Below are positions 1-8,184 of a DNA stretch of 35,183 bases, piece by piece. The DNA comes from an uncultured Acidimicrobiaceae bacterium. Its GTDB lineage: Bacteria > Actinomycetota > Acidimicrobiia > Acidimicrobiales > SZUA-35. Location: positions 13,022-48,204 of the forward strand of contig CAMYLA010000036.1 of assembly GCA_947259095.1 (NCBI GenBank). The letters run 5' to 3'. The notes below the pieces were generated by a model that saw only the letters and a list, made by a program, of their open reading frames with translations, did no database searches and was not told the origin of the DNA. Positions within the stretch are counted from its first letter, which is position 1; each line of letters begins with the position of its first letter. A program made the translations under genes and the position numbers.

Positions 1-763
1 TGTTGCCGGACTCGGCCGCATCCGGCTTGGCCATGAAGGTGACGCTGCGACCCTGGGCGTCGGCCAGCTCCTTCATCGCCTGCTTCATGGTGACATGACG
101 GTCCGCCATCGTCAGCACCTCGGCGTAGCGAACGTTGAGCTCGTGTTGGCCGGTCGCCGCCTCCCCTTTCGAGTTCTCAACCGGGATGCCGGAGTCCCGC
201 AGCGCCCGACGGGCCGCCCCGACGTACGGCTCGACCCGGGCCCCCTGCAGGAGGTGGTAATCCTCGTTGTACCAGCCGGACGGGGTCAACCCGGTGTGAC
301 CCCGATCGTCGGCCTGGCGGTAGGAATCGTCGTAGAGGAAGAATTCCAGCTCGGAGGCGGCCTTCACAACGAACCCCATCTGCGCCGCCCGATCGACCTG
401 GCGCCGCAGGATCGATCGTGGCGCCACCGGTACCAGATCGTCACCGGCCATCACGTCGCACAGCACGAAGGCGGTCCGGTCGGCCCAGGCCGCCGGGCGC
501 AGGGTGGTCAGGTCGGGGACAAGATGGAAATCGCCGTAGCCCCGCTCCCAGTTGGCGTAGCGGTAGCCGGGCACCGGCTCCATCTCCATGTCGACGGTCA
601 GCAGGTAATCGCAGCCGTGGGTGCCGTGGCCGATGGCATCGTCGACGAAGAAGCCGGCGTCGAATCGTTTGCCCATCGTTCGACCGAAATGATCGGTGAA
701 GGCCACGACCACCGTGTCGATCTCACCCTGTTCCACCCCGGCCCGGAGTTCGCTCTCATCCAT
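1..763 (-). CDS. Glutamine synthetase family protein (3' end outside window)
   Basis: The first ~254 residues of a glutamine synthetase fold ligase are read from ATG at 763; the C-terminal half lies beyond the window edge. Visible family marks are the ExE metal-binding strand (ASELEFFLYDD) and the block ENSKGEAATGQHELN, equivalent to the N-x-S-x-GE-x-GPGQ-E signature that holds catalytic-site glutamates. The chemistry would be ATP-dependent gamma-glutamyl-amide formation. The short N-terminal beta-grasp region and divergent motif suggest a non-housekeeping member (gamma-glutamyl-polyamine or -amine ligase type) rather than GlnA, but the substrate cannot be read from sequence. A TAGGTT box 8 nt before the ATG with no Shine-Dalgarno suggests a leaderless start. 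It is divergent from the LLM oxidoreductase. Confidence 0.88.
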   Translation of the reverse strand, partial: MDESELRAGVEQGEIDTVVVAFTDHFGRTMGKRFDAGFFVDDAIGHGTHGCDYLLTVDMEMEPVPGYRYANWERGYGDFHLVPDLTTLRPAAWADRTAFVLCDVMAGDDLVPVAPRSILRRQVDRAAQMGFVVKAASELEFFLYDDSYRQADDRGHTGLTPSGWYNEDYHLLQGARVEPYVGAARRALRDSGIPVENSKGEAATGQHELNVRYAEVLTMADRHVTMKQAMKELADAQGRSVTFMAKPDAAESGN

Positions 764-860
764 GCCCGCCAAACCTAGCCCGGGTCCGGTGCCACCCTGC
801 CCCGGCCGGCCTGGCGGCCCGAGGCTGCTCGCCGGACCGGGGGTGTGGTTTGATGCAGAG

Positions 861-1742
861 ATGAAATTCGGACTTGCCTTTGCCAGTAGTGTCGGAACCG
901 ACCCGGGGTCGGCGATCGAGATCGCCCGGATCGCCGAAGCCGTCGGCTTCGAATCGGTCTGGGGCGGTGAACATGTGGTCATGCCGTCGACCATCGAGTC
1001 GGCCTACCCCTACACCTCGGACGGCAAGATCCCCGCCACCCCCGATACGCCGATCCCCGACCCCCTGATCTGGCTGGCCTACGTCGCCGCCGCCGCGCCG
1101 ACGCTGCGCCTCGGCACCTGCATCCTGATCCTGCCCCAGCGCAATCCGCTGGTCCTGGCCAAGGAGCTGGCGACCCTCGATCATCTGTCCGGCGGTCGGG
1201 TCGAATTGGGGATCGGTGTCGGCTGGCTGCAGGAGGAGTTCGAAGCCCTCGGCGTGCCGTGGGAGCGGCGGGGCAAGCGCAACGACGAGTACGTGGAGGT
1301 GTTGCGGACGATCTGGTCCGGCAGCCACGTCGAGTTCCACGGCGAGTTCGTCGACTTCGAGCCGCTGACCTCCACGCCGCAGCCGCCACAGGGTTCGGCC
1401 ATCCCGATCCTGGTCGGCGGCGACACCCCGGTCGCCATGCGACGGGCCGCTCGGCTGGCCGACGGCTATTTCCCCGGCGAGTCCGACGCCGGACGGCTGG
1501 GCGAGCTGATCGCAACGCTGCGGTCGGCCTGCGAGGCCATCGACCGCGACCCGGACTCGGTCGAGATCAACGCCATGTTCGGCCAGCACATGCGGGATCC
1601 GGCGGCCGGGCTGGAGAAGCTCCGGGAGCTCGGCGTTGGCCGGGTCATGGTCCCGGCCTTCGTGTTCGCCGGCGATGGAGGCCTCGATCGGCTCCGCCAG
1701 TTCGGCGAGTCGCATGTGCTGGCCAACACGTCAACGAGCTGA
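861..1742 (+). CDS. LLM class (luciferase-like) probable F420-dependent oxidoreductase
   Basis: This 293-residue protein starts at ATG 861, which matches the family N-terminus (MKFGLAFASS); an upstream in-frame extension is not family-like. It has the luciferase-like TIM-barrel pattern: strand 1 at the N-terminus, an AIEIARIAEAVGFESVW helix, RLGTCILILPQRNPLVLAKE, then LDHLSGGRVELGIGVGW, typical of Actinobacteria F420-dependent monooxygenase/reductase subfamilies. The expected role is hydride transfer with reduced F420 (or FMN) on an unknown substrate in the cytosol. It sits divergent to the glutamine synthetase gene and 179 bp ahead of an SDR on the same strand. F420 rather than FMN is inferred from subfamily resemblance. 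Confidence 0.87.
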   Translation: MKFGLAFASSVGTDPGSAIEIARIAEAVGFESVWGGEHVVMPSTIESAYPYTSDGKIPATPDTPIPDPLIWLAYVAAAAPTLRLGTCILILPQRNPLVLAKELATLDHLSGGRVELGIGVGWLQEEFEALGVPWERRGKRNDEYVEVLRTIWSGSHVEFHGEFVDFEPLTSTPQPPQGSAIPILVGGDTPVAMRRAARLADGYFPGESDAGRLGELIATLRSACEAIDRDPDSVEINAMFGQHMRDPAAGLEKLRELGVGRVMVPAFVFAGDGGLDRLRQFGESHVLANTSTS

Positions 1743-1921
1743 ACCAGCGCCGACCCATTCCGCACCGCCCGCCCCCCACCGGCCGGCCGACCAGGCGCCG
1801 AGCGGCGCATTCGCCGGTCGATCTGCGATCGACCACACTGGCACGGGACGTCGTCGGCTGTGATCGGCGAGCCGCCCACCCCAGACGAGTGCCCGGCCGG
1901 GGTCGGGCAAAGGAGTCGTTC

Positions 1922-2680
1922 GTGATCGACCTCAGCGGCAAGGTGTTCCTGGTGACCGGTGGCAACGGTGGGATCGGGCTCGGCATCGCCGAGGGCATCG
2001 TGCTGTCCGGCGGATCGGTGGTGATCTGGGGCCGCAAGGCCGACAAGAACGTCGCGGCGATCGAGCAGTTGGCGTCGCTCGGCGGCAAGGCGACGGCCCA
2101 TGTCTGCGATGTCGGCGATGAGGCCGCGGTGGTTGAGACCATGCAGCGATCGGTCGACGATTTCGGCCGCCTCGACGGCCTGTTCGCCAATGCCGGGCGG
2201 GGCGGCACCGGCACACCGTTCGTCGACCTCCCGCTGGCCGAATGGCGTGAGGTGATGGCCACCAACCTCGACGGCGTGTTCCTGACCATGCGGGAGGGGG
2301 CCCGCCACCTGATCGAGCAGGGCCGGGGCGGCAGCCTGGTTGCCGTGTCGTCGACCTCGGCCATCCACGGGGCGGCCGGCAACGAGGCCTACGGCACGGC
2401 CAAGACCGGGCTCAACGGTCTGGTGCGGGCGCTGGCGGTGGGGCTGGCCCGTCATCGGATCAGGGTCAACTCCCTGCTTCCCGGTTGGACGATCACCGAC
2501 TTGGCAACCGGCGGCTACGAAAACGACGTGTTCCGCAACGCCACGGTGAAACGAACACCGGTTCGCCGGTGGGCCGACCCGAGCGAATACCGCGAGGTCG
2601 GCGCCTTCCTGGCCGACCCGAGCCAGACCTTCCACACCGGCCAGGAGGTCTGTGTCGACGGCGGGTACACGGTTTTCTAG
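1922..2680 (+). CDS. Short-chain dehydrogenase/reductase (SDR)
   Basis: This 252-residue protein uses GTG at 1922, set by AGGAG at 1911-1915 with 6 nt spacing; the longer in-frame extension upstream is not SDR-like. It has the Rossmann motif TGGNGGIGLG at ~residues 12-21, an NAG-type motif (FANAGRG), the catalytic Ser in VSSTSAIHG and the YxxxK pair in AYGTAKTG, and ends with the classical DGGYTVF tail. It is an NAD(P)H-dependent alcohol/ketone oxidoreductase of classical SDR length with unassigned substrate. It is convergent with the E2 gene; a hairpin at 2685-2703 lies between them. Confidence 0.9.
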   Translation: MIDLSGKVFLVTGGNGGIGLGIAEGIVLSGGSVVIWGRKADKNVAAIEQLASLGGKATAHVCDVGDEAAVVETMQRSVDDFGRLDGLFANAGRGGTGTPFVDLPLAEWREVMATNLDGVFLTMREGARHLIEQGRGGSLVAVSSTSAIHGAAGNEAYGTAKTGLNGLVRALAVGLARHRIRVNSLLPGWTITDLATGGYENDVFRNATVKRTPVRRWADPSEYREVGAFLADPSQTFHTGQEVCVDGGYTVF

Positions 2681-2684
2681 ACCG

Positions 2685-2703
2685 GACCCGGGGTCGCCGG
2701 GTC
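2685..2703. terminator. Hairpin between convergent SDR and E2 genes
   Basis: GACCCGG, a 5-nt loop and CCGGGTC form a perfect 7-bp stem in the 21-bp gap between two convergent stop codons. No T-run follows. It could act as a bidirectional terminator, as short GC hairpins without U-tracts do in actinobacteria (inference). Confidence 0.45.
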
Positions 2704-4174
2704 AGGCCGGACCGTAGGACTCCAGGTTCGATTTGATCGACCGGGCGAACTCGGCGGCCGGCGCCCCGTCGAAGGCCCGATGGTCCCAGGTCAGGCTCAG
2801 GGTCAGGCGACGGGCCTTGATCGGGGCGCCACCGTCGGTCCAGGCCACGTCGTCCCGCAACCGACCAACGCCGAGGATGGCGGTGTTGGGGGCGTTGACG
2901 ATCGGCGTGAAACCGTCGACGCCGAACATGCCGAGGGTGGTGACCGAGAACGTGCCGCCCTCCAGCTCCGGCAGTGTCAGCTTGCCGTTGCGGGCGGCGT
3001 CGGCCAGCCGGGCGGTCACGACGGCCAGCTCGTCGAGCCCCAACGAGGGGGTGTCGTGGATGACCGGGACGATCAGGCCTCCTTCGATGGCCACCGCCAG
3101 ACCGACGTTGATCCGGGGCAGCAGGGCCACGCCGCCATCGGTGACCTGGCTGTTCACCACCGGGTGCCGGCCGAGCGCAACCGCGGTTGCCGCCACCACG
3201 TAGTCGGTGAACCCCGGGATGGGGCCGTCGGGACCGGCCCGGTCCCTGCGGGCGGCCCGATCGGCGATCACACCGTCCATGTCGACGTCCATGGTCAGCG
3301 TGAGCTGGGCCATCGTCTGCAGCGAGGCGCTCATCCGTTCGGCGATGGTGCCCCGCATGCCGGTCAGCGGGAGTACCGAGGACGGATCCTGCAACGGTCG
3401 TGACAGGGTCGACGACCGATCGGCGCTCGCCCTCGGCGCCGGGGATCCGGCCGGGCTCGGGGCCGGAACGGCGTGGGCCAACAATGTTCGGACGTGGGCC
3501 GCCACATCCTCCCGTGTGACCCGGGGATCGACGCCGGTTGGCAGCACCGCCGCGAGGTCGATGCCCAACAGGTCGGCCAGGTTCCGGGCCGCAGCGGTGG
3601 CCAACCGACCATGCGACCCCGCCGGCGCGGCATGCGGCCCGGAAGGCACTGTCTGCGGCCCTGGAAGGCCGGCGGAAACGGCGGGCGGCCGAGCCGGGAC
3701 GTCTTCGGAGGTGATGCGACCACCGGGCCCGGTGCCGTTGATGGTGCGCAGATCGATGCCCCGGGCCGCAGCCACCCTCCTGGCGTTTGGCGACGCCAGG
3801 AGCCGGCCGCCGGTGCCGGTGACGGCCGCTGCCGGCCCCGGGGCGGGCCGTTCTGCGTCGCCCGAGGGGGCCGGGACGGCGCTCGGCGCGGCGTGGGCGG
3901 TACCTGCGCCGACGCCGGTCATGACGGGCAACTCCTCGCCCGGTTCGAGCAGCCAGCCGATGGGGGCGCCACATGGATACTCCAAGCCGACCTCTCCCAC
4001 CCGGCGGAGCCGGCCGGACCTGGTGGCCTCGACCTCCGATTCCACCTTGTCGGTCTCGATCACCAACACCGGCTGTCCCGGTTCGACCACGGCGCCGTCT
4101 TCGACCAACCAGCCGACGATGGTGCCGGACTCCATGGTCAGGCCCAGCTTCGGCATCACGAACTCATCGGCCAT
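2702..4174 (-). CDS. acoC: Dihydrolipoamide acyltransferase (E2) of a 2-oxoacid/acetoin dehydrogenase complex
   Basis: This 490-residue protein transfers the acyl group from E1 to CoA. Domains in order: lipoyl domain 1-80 with lipoylation Lys43 in ETDKVESEVEA; Ala/Pro linker; a peripheral subunit-binding domain at ~123-160 (ASPNARRVAAARGIDL, GPGGRITSEDV); a second PSBD-like segment at ~187-228 (TAAARNLADLLGIDL, PRVTREDVAAHV); linker; catalytic acyltransferase domain ~268-488 with His465 in TWDHRAFDGAPAAEF. It is the last gene of the operon and overlaps the AcoX-like gene by 11 bp. Substrate (pyruvate, acetoin or branched oxoacid) is not fixed by sequence; the AcoX neighbour favours an aco-type complex. 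The doubled subunit-binding domain is unusual. Confidence 0.92.
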   Translation of the reverse strand: MADEFVMPKLGLTMESGTIVGWLVEDGAVVEPGQPVLVIETDKVESEVEATRSGRLRRVGEVGLEYPCGAPIGWLLEPGEELPVMTGVGAGTAHAAPSAVPAPSGDAERPAPGPAAAVTGTGGRLLASPNARRVAAARGIDLRTINGTGPGGRITSEDVPARPPAVSAGLPGPQTVPSGPHAAPAGSHGRLATAAARNLADLLGIDLAAVLPTGVDPRVTREDVAAHVRTLLAHAVPAPSPAGSPAPRASADRSSTLSRPLQDPSSVLPLTGMRGTIAERMSASLQTMAQLTLTMDVDMDGVIADRAARRDRAGPDGPIPGFTDYVVAATAVALGRHPVVNSQVTDGGVALLPRINVGLAVAIEGGLIVPVIHDTPSLGLDELAVVTARLADAARNGKLTLPELEGGTFSVTTLGMFGVDGFTPIVNAPNTAILGVGRLRDDVAWTDGGAPIKARRLTLSLTWDHRAFDGAPAAEFARSIKSNLESYGPA

Positions 4175-5291
4175 CGTTGACTCCTTCTCCGCTTGTCGTT
4201 GACCGGCGTTGGGCGGCCATGGCCCTGGCTACGTCGATCACCAGCGGGCCGTCACCGGCGATTCGGACCCGGGCCGTGTCTCGCGGACCGAGGACAACAT
4301 CCCGCTCCCCATCGAACGACAGCACCCCGGGCCCGGCCATGATCACCTCGTCGTCGGGACCCAACCGGCGATGGTCGGCCACGGTGACATCGGCGTATCG
4401 CCCGGGGGCGATGGCGCAGCGAACACAGATGGCGGGGCCGGCGTCGGTTTTCGAATCACCCGGCCGGTCGAACCGGACATGGACCCCGGTTCGTTCCCGG
4501 CGGTCGGTTGGGGCCACCGCGGCGGCGATGGCCGACAGGCCGACCGCATCGGGCTCGGCCATGGCCGTCACCAGCTCCCGGAGCGAGTCCACCTCCCAGA
4601 CCGCCCGGCTGCCGGTGAAGGCCCCGGTGGTCAGGGCCACATCGACCAGCCCCAGCTCGACCCGGGCCGGCTCATCGCCGGACACGATGTCGACCTCGAT
4701 CACCGCCGCCACATCGGCCACGGCTTCGATCGCCACGATGCCGCCGGCCACCAGCCCTGCGGCGTGACCGGCCACGGTGGCCTCGATGGCCCGGGGGAAC
4801 ACGTTGTTGGTGCCGGTCGAAATGGCGACCATCGGAGCCCGGCGCCAGCCCTTCACCACATCGCGATGGGTGCCGTCGCCCCCGAGCACGATCACCGCCC
4901 CGACCCCCATCTCGGCCATACGGGCCGCAGCCCGCTGCGAGTCCCGGCTCGAGGACAGCAACGGCAGGTCCAGCACCTCGACCTCGACCTCGACCTCGAG
5001 ATCGGGGCCGACACCGGTATCGGCATCGATACCGGCGGAGAGGTTGGCGTGGTTGGGGCGCGGGCCGGCCCGGCGAACGAGGCCCTGCACCGCTCGGCGG
5101 GCCAGGGCGTGGCGATCGTCGGCCAGGACCAGCCGGGTCGCTCCCCCTTCGATGGCGCCGATGGCGGCCCGGCGAACGATGCCGATCTTGGCCATGTCGG
5201 ACACCGGAGAGGCGGCGCTGACCAACCGGCGGATGTCTTTGCCGGCCGCCGGATTGACGATGATGCCAACCGTTGGTCCATCGGCGCTCAT
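4164..5291 (-). CDS. acoX: AcoX-like protein, NAD-kinase fold
   Basis: This 375-residue protein opens with GIIVNPAAGKDIRRLV and carries GGDGTHRDVVKG at ~137-148, the nucleotide-binding signature of the ATP-NAD kinase/AcoX superfamily. AcoX genes are habitually found in acetoin dehydrogenase operons; their biochemical role remains poorly defined. Here it sits between E1 beta (4-bp ATGA overlap at 5288-5291) and E2 (11-bp overlap), so translation is likely coupled. A Glu-Val run (VEVEVEV, ~residues 100-106) is encoded by four perfect ACCTCG hexamers at 4975-4998. The family call is strong and supports the aco-type reading of the operon; a catalytic activity is not claimed. Confidence 0.85.
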   Translation of the reverse strand: MSADGPTVGIIVNPAAGKDIRRLVSAASPVSDMAKIGIVRRAAIGAIEGGATRLVLADDRHALARRAVQGLVRRAGPRPNHANLSAGIDADTGVGPDLEVEVEVEVLDLPLLSSSRDSQRAAARMAEMGVGAVIVLGGDGTHRDVVKGWRRAPMVAISTGTNNVFPRAIEATVAGHAAGLVAGGIVAIEAVADVAAVIEVDIVSGDEPARVELGLVDVALTTGAFTGSRAVWEVDSLRELVTAMAEPDAVGLSAIAAAVAPTDRRERTGVHVRFDRPGDSKTDAGPAICVRCAIAPGRYADVTVADHRRLGPDDEVIMAGPGVLSFDGERDVVLGPRDTARVRIAGDGPLVIDVARAMAAQRRSTTSGEGVNDGR

Positions 5292-6334
5292 TCCCCGGGG
5301 GCGGGGCGGCCGAGGGTGTCCCGGACTCCTTGGGCGATCCGTTCGGGGTTCGGCACGTAGTCCGCCTCCAGGGCCGGGCTGAACGGCACCGGGGCGAACG
5401 GAGCGGCGATCCTTCCCACCGGGGCGTCGAGGTGGTCGAACGCCTCTTCGGTGATCTGGGCCGCAATCTCGGCCCCCAGGCCCCCGAACCGCACCGCCTC
5501 GTGGACCACGACGATCCGGTTGGTCTTTCTGGCCGATGCCACGATGAGCTCGATGTCCAACGGTTGCACGGAACGCAGATCGATCACCTCGGCGGAAATG
5601 CCCTCGCCGGCCAGGGTCTCAGCCGCCTTGAGGGACTCCGGCACCATCCGCCCGTAGGTGATCACGGTCACCTGGCCCGACGGGGCGTCCCCGTCGCCTT
5701 CTCGCACCACCTTGGCCGAGCCGAGTGGTACCTCGTACAGCTCCTCCGGTACGTGGCCCTTGACGCCGAGCATTCGCTTGTTGGAGACGAACACGGTCGG
5801 GTTGTCGTCGCGGATACAGGCCACCAGCAGACCCTTGACGTCGTACGGCGTGGACGGCATGACCACCTTGAGCCCGGGGATGTGGCACAGCAGCGCCTCC
5901 AGGCTCTGCGAGTGCTGGGCCGCAGCGGAGAGACCGGCCCCGGCGTTGGTGGTGATGGTCAGCGGCAGGGTGGCCTTGCCACCGAACATGTACTTCAGCT
6001 TGGCCGCCTGGTTGGCGATCTGGTCCATTGCCACCAGCACGAAGTCCATGAACATCAGATCGACCACCGGCCGCAGTCCACTGACCGCGGCCCCGGTGCC
6101 CAAGCCGACGATGGCCTGCTCGGCGATGGGTGTGTCGAAACATCGGCGGTCCCCGAACTCCTCGGCCAGGCCGACGAAGTGACCGAACACGCCACCGGCC
6201 TTGCCGACGTCCTCACCGGCCACGAACACCGATTCGTCTTCGGCCATGACCTGGCGCAGCGCCTCGTTGAAGGCGCCGACGTAGCTCAGCTCTCTGGTCG
6301 GGGCCTGCGAGGGTGGGGACTGGACGGCGGTCAT
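5288..6334 (-). CDS. acoB: Dehydrogenase E1 component beta subunit (AcoB/PdhB type)
   Basis: This 348-residue transketolase-like beta subunit pairs with the adjacent E1 alpha to bind thiamine diphosphate and decarboxylate a 2-oxoacid or cleave acetoin. Recognisable blocks are ALRQVMAEDESVFVAGEDVG, DTPIAEQAIVGLGTGAA, VVDLMFMDFVLVAMDQI and the C-terminal domain beginning near QVTVITYGRMV. Length and order match AcoB/PdhB/BkdA2. It overlaps E1 alpha by 4 bp (6331-6334) and AcoX by 4 bp. The choice between acetoin and oxoacid rests on gene order, not on a diagnostic residue. Confidence 0.92.
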   Translation of the reverse strand: MTAVQSPPSQAPTRELSYVGAFNEALRQVMAEDESVFVAGEDVGKAGGVFGHFVGLAEEFGDRRCFDTPIAEQAIVGLGTGAAVSGLRPVVDLMFMDFVLVAMDQIANQAAKLKYMFGGKATLPLTITTNAGAGLSAAAQHSQSLEALLCHIPGLKVVMPSTPYDVKGLLVACIRDDNPTVFVSNKRMLGVKGHVPEELYEVPLGSAKVVREGDGDAPSGQVTVITYGRMVPESLKAAETLAGEGISAEVIDLRSVQPLDIELIVASARKTNRIVVVHEAVRFGGLGAEIAAQITEEAFDHLDAPVGRIAAPFAPVPFSPALEADYVPNPERIAQGVRDTLGRPAPGE

Positions 6335-7314
6335 TCGACTGCTCCCGACATGGTGTAGACGTCGTCGAGCAGGGTCGCTCCGTCTGGCATCGGCGAGTCC
6401 TCGGCGAACTGGATGGCCTCTTCGATCTGTGCCTCGACCGCAGCATGGACCGCCTCGATCTCCTCCACGGTCAGCACGCCCAGCTCCGGGAGCCTGGCTT
6501 CCAGCAGGTCGATGGGGTCACGTTGTTTCCACCGCTCCAGCTCCTCGTCGGTCCGGTACTTCATGCCCATGACCTGCACCCCGTGGTGGTTGTAGAAGCG
6601 GTAGGTCTTGGCCTCGATGAACGACGGCCCCTCCCCGGTCCTGGCTCGAGCCACCGCCTCGCCGGCCGCCTCATACATGGCAACCGCGTCCATGCCATCG
6701 GCGATCACGCCCGGCATCCCGTAGCCGGCCGCCCGGTCGACCACGTCGGTGATGGCCATGGTCTGTTCCCGGGGGGTGTACTCGCCGTACTCGTTGTTCT
6801 CGCAGACGAACACCACCGGCAGCTCCAGCGCCGCCGCCATGTTGGCCGCCTCGTGGAAGGCCCCGATGTTGGTCGACCCGTCGCCGAAGAACACCACCGA
6901 CACGTTGTCGGTGCCCTTGTACTTGTTGGCCAACCCGGCACCGACCGCAATGGGCACTCCGGCACCGACGATGCCGTTGGCCCCCAGCATGTTCAGGTCG
7001 AGATCGGAGATGTGCATCGAACCGCCCTTGCCGTTGCAGTAGCCGGTGGCCTTGCCCATCAGCTCGGCCATCATCCGCTTGAAATCGCCCCCTTTTGCCA
7101 CCAGGTGGCCGTGGCCCCGATGGGTGGACGAGATCTGGTCCTCGTCTCGCAGGGCGACACAGACCCCGGCCGCCACCGCCTCCTCCCCGACGTAGAGATG
7201 GAGGAAACCCGGCAGTCGGTTGGCCTCGGCCAGCCGACCGGCCGCCTCCTCGAAGTGGCGGATCCGCACCATGCGGTGGTGCAGGTCTTTCAACACGTCG
7301 TCGCCGATGTTCAC
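6331..7314 (-). CDS. acoA: Dehydrogenase E1 component alpha subunit (AcoA/PdhA type)
   Basis: This ~327-residue protein has the thiamine diphosphate-binding motif starting at GDGSTNIGAFHEAAN and ending CENNEYG, plus GKGGSMHISDLDLNMLG and STHRGHGHLVAKGG, all typical of E1 alpha. I place the start at GTG 7312-7314, preceded by GGTGAG, because the preferred family N-terminus (DDVLKDLHHRMVRIRHFEE) begins right there. An in-frame GTG at 7357-7359 would add 15 non-family residues and lacks a Shine-Dalgarno. The gene lies ~96 bp downstream of the ThuA-like gene and runs into E1 beta by a 4-bp overlap. No E3 gene is found in the window, so lipoamide dehydrogenase must come from elsewhere. Confidence 0.92.
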   Translation of the reverse strand: MNIGDDVLKDLHHRMVRIRHFEEAAGRLAEANRLPGFLHLYVGEEAVAAGVCVALRDEDQISSTHRGHGHLVAKGGDFKRMMAELMGKATGYCNGKGGSMHISDLDLNMLGANGIVGAGVPIAVGAGLANKYKGTDNVSVVFFGDGSTNIGAFHEAANMAAALELPVVFVCENNEYGEYTPREQTMAITDVVDRAAGYGMPGVIADGMDAVAMYEAAGEAVARARTGEGPSFIEAKTYRFYNHHGVQVMGMKYRTDEELERWKQRDPIDLLEARLPELGVLTVEEIEAVHAAVEAQIEEAIQFAEDSPMPDGATLLDDVYTMSGAVE

Positions 7315-7410
7315 GATCTCACCCGCCCCTGCGCATCCGGTCGGTGCGCCAAACGGCACAGCTTGGGTCGAGCATCCGGTGTGGGGTCCATGGTCGGCCT
7401 CCTGGTCGAT

Positions 7411-8184
7411 CTAGTGGGTTGCGCCGAGCGACCAGCGGATGGCCCGCCGGAGCAGCTCGTGGTACTGCGGTTTCTCCCACGAACAACGCTCGATGGTCGG
7501 GTAGTAGTCGGCCAGCGGTGCCATGTCCCAGTGGCCACGGCAGTGGCCGAGGGTGTTGTACAGCACGGCACCGTCGCCGAGCGGTCGAAGATACTGCACC
7601 AAGTGCCGGTCCGTCCCCGACGTCCAGTCCGCTTCGGCGAAGCCCGTGGCCTCGCCTTGCCACCGGGTGTGGAGCAGCGGGGCGAGCCCGGCCCGATCGT
7701 GATGCTCCATGAGGTACAGCTCGTCGTCGGTCTCGAACGGTTCGACCCCGGCCACCAGCCAGTGGCTGTCGTCGCTGAGGTCCACCCGGTAGGGGGCGAT
7801 GGGCGGATGGGCCACGAACTGGGAGCCGAGAGTCTCGGCCCAGAGAGGGAAACAGCGGGGCGACTCCACCCCCTTCGGCCGTGGCAGATCGAGGGCGGCA
7901 TTGGTGCCGTGAAGGGCGATCCACCGCCCCCCGTTCTCGACCCACTGCCGCACCGATTGCTGAGCCGGTTCCGACGGTCGAACGTCGCAGGTGTAGCTGA
8001 CCAGCACCGTGGCGTCGTCGAGCAAACCGCGGCGCTCGAACGTCGACTCGACCTCGACCCGGACGTGGTCGTGTTCGGCCAGCAGGGCCAGCAGTTCCCG
8101 GCGGGCGAAATCGATGTCGTGGTAGAGGCCGCCGGCCACCAGCACCGCGTCTACCCGGCTTTGCCGGTCGGCAGAATCGGGCAC
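7411..8184 (-). CDS. ThuA-like domain protein
   Basis: This 257-residue protein matches the ThuA family (class I glutamine amidotransferase-like fold): an opening strand LVAGGLYHDIDFARREL, then VLVSYTCDV, WVENGGRWIALHG, the segment PLLHTRWQGEATG and YNTLGHCRGHWD near the end. ThuA proteins occur in sugar catabolism (trehalose/sucrose utilisation, keto-sugar pathways), but the reaction for this branch is unknown. Translation starts with GTG that shares one base with the TAG of the upstream SDR (TAGTG, 8182-8186), so it is tightly coupled. It is the second gene of the six-gene minus-strand operon. Confidence 0.8.
   Translation of the reverse strand: MPDSADRQSRVDAVLVAGGLYHDIDFARRELLALLAEHDHVRVEVESTFERRGLLDDATVLVSYTCDVRPSEPAQQSVRQWVENGGRWIALHGTNAALDLPRPKGVESPRCFPLWAETLGSQFVAHPPIAPYRVDLSDDSHWLVAGVEPFETDDELYLMEHHDRAGLAPLLHTRWQGEATGFAEADWTSGTDRHLVQYLRPLGDGAVLYNTLGHCRGHWDMAPLADYYPTIERCSWEKPQYHELLRRAIRWSLGATH

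Noticed and set aside
1466..2635. Long minus-strand ORF across the LLM/SDR region, and similar long antisense frames elsewhere
   Set aside because: GC-rich sequence yields many antisense frames; these lack domain content and overlap recognised genes on the other strand.
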